Source: Bremia lactucae (lineage: Eukaryota > Oomycota > Peronosporomycetes > Peronosporales > Peronosporaceae). From it: a stretch of 26,209 nt of DNA. The stretch spans positions 923,825 to 950,033 of the forward strand of contig NC_090626.1 of the NCBI RefSeq assembly GCF_004359215.1, read 5' to 3'. This document shows positions 25,899 through 26,209 of this stretch, in pieces. The position numbers were made by a program, and so were the translations under genes. Numbering within the stretch: the first letter of the stretch is position 1; every line of letters starts with the position of its first letter. The notes under the pieces were generated by a model that saw only the letters and a list, made by a program, of their open reading frames with translations, made no database searches and was not told where the DNA came from.

Positions 25899-26209
25899 TG
25901 TAACGGGGTGTATCGTTACATTAAATTAACACTTAAAGGTTGTTAATTAATATATTGTCTAAAAGGTAGATAATATTTGGAGGATATTACTTTATATAGT
26001 AACGTCCTGAATTCTTATCCATAAATAGATATAGACCATTATGTCTATTTATTCCGCAGACTAATCAGCTGTAGAAGTAATCAAAGAGAGTTACAAGATA
26101 AGATAGATAAGAATTCATTTACATGTTTAGTATTAGTTAATAGTTAAGTCAGCATTTACAAAGATAGATTAAGAGACACTTAACTATATTAATACAGTTT
26201 TCATTTTAC
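25899..26209 (+). repeat. LTR family B, opposite orientation to element 1, cut by window edge
   Basis: TGTAACGGGGTGTATCGTTACATTAAATTAACACTTAAAGG is the reverse complement of the right end of the LTR at 790-1229. The similarity continues (TAGATAATATTTGGAG, TAGACCATTAT) to the window edge, though the GC-rich TCCAGCGCTGACTGGA block is eroded. It is the start of a further element inserted in element 3's 5' LTR. Confidence 0.75.

Noticed and set aside
1..26209. tRNA, rRNA or host effector genes (for example RxLR-type)
   Set aside because: I saw no cloverleaf with conserved arms, no rRNA text, and no signal peptide followed by an RxLR-like motif in an open frame.

Overview
This window is a nest of LTR retrotransposons with no host gene that I can recognise. 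Three Ty3/gypsy elements with chromodomain-type pol genes are stacked beside a Ty1/copia gag scrap. The wording of the gag, integrase and chromodomain motifs, and LTRs that open TGTAACGGG and close CCGTTACA, resemble the Ty3/gypsy repeats I associate with oomycetes (Phytophthora or downy mildews). That assignment is inference from remembered family resemblance, not a database match.

Layout. Positions 1-418 hold part of an inverted LTR (family A). Positions 419-520 are a scrap of LTR family C. Element 2 (plus strand) starts at 521, but its 5' LTR is split: 521-668 and 10614-10864 together rebuild one LTR-A copy, and element 1 (minus strand, 669-10613) sits between them. Element 1 reads from right to left: 5' LTR 10176-10613, gag, protease, RT, RNase H, an integrase core with all catalytic residues, a C-terminal integrase/chromodomain block lying in inverted orientation (about 2353-3216), an ORF on the opposite strand (1362-2352), a polypurine tract and the 3' LTR 669-1229. 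Its RT is split by a roughly 1.9 kb patchwork of other retroelement pieces (about 5025-6970). Element 2 continues on the plus strand as decayed gag, protease, RT, RNase H, a deleted integrase, SH3-like domain and chromodomain (10866-15970), then an ORF on the opposite strand (16582-16044), a polypurine tract and the 3' LTR 16688-17214. Next come two 3'-end fragments, one of element-1 type (17215-17779) and one of element-2 type (17790-19082). They face each other across a single N at 17780. A copia gag fragment occupies 19083-19442. Element 3 (minus strand, 19443 to about 25898) has LTR-C at both ends, gag to integrase on the minus strand, and again an ORF on the opposite strand next to its 3' LTR. 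The window ends inside another LTR-B (25899-26209) that interrupts element 3's right LTR.

Two observations stand out. First, all three pol-bearing elements carry an ORF on the strand opposite pol, between integrase and the 3' LTR, starting beside the polypurine tract. Two of these ORFs look distantly related, and one continues into a Cys-rich domain I cannot name. Second, much of the DNA, coding parts included, is packed with short perfect hairpins (stems 8-13 bp, loops 3-10 nt), far beyond chance. Comparing repeat copies suggests that imperfect palindromes have been perfected, as template switching during reverse transcription could do.

All three pol genes carry frameshifts, stops or active-site losses, so none of these copies looks able to move by itself.
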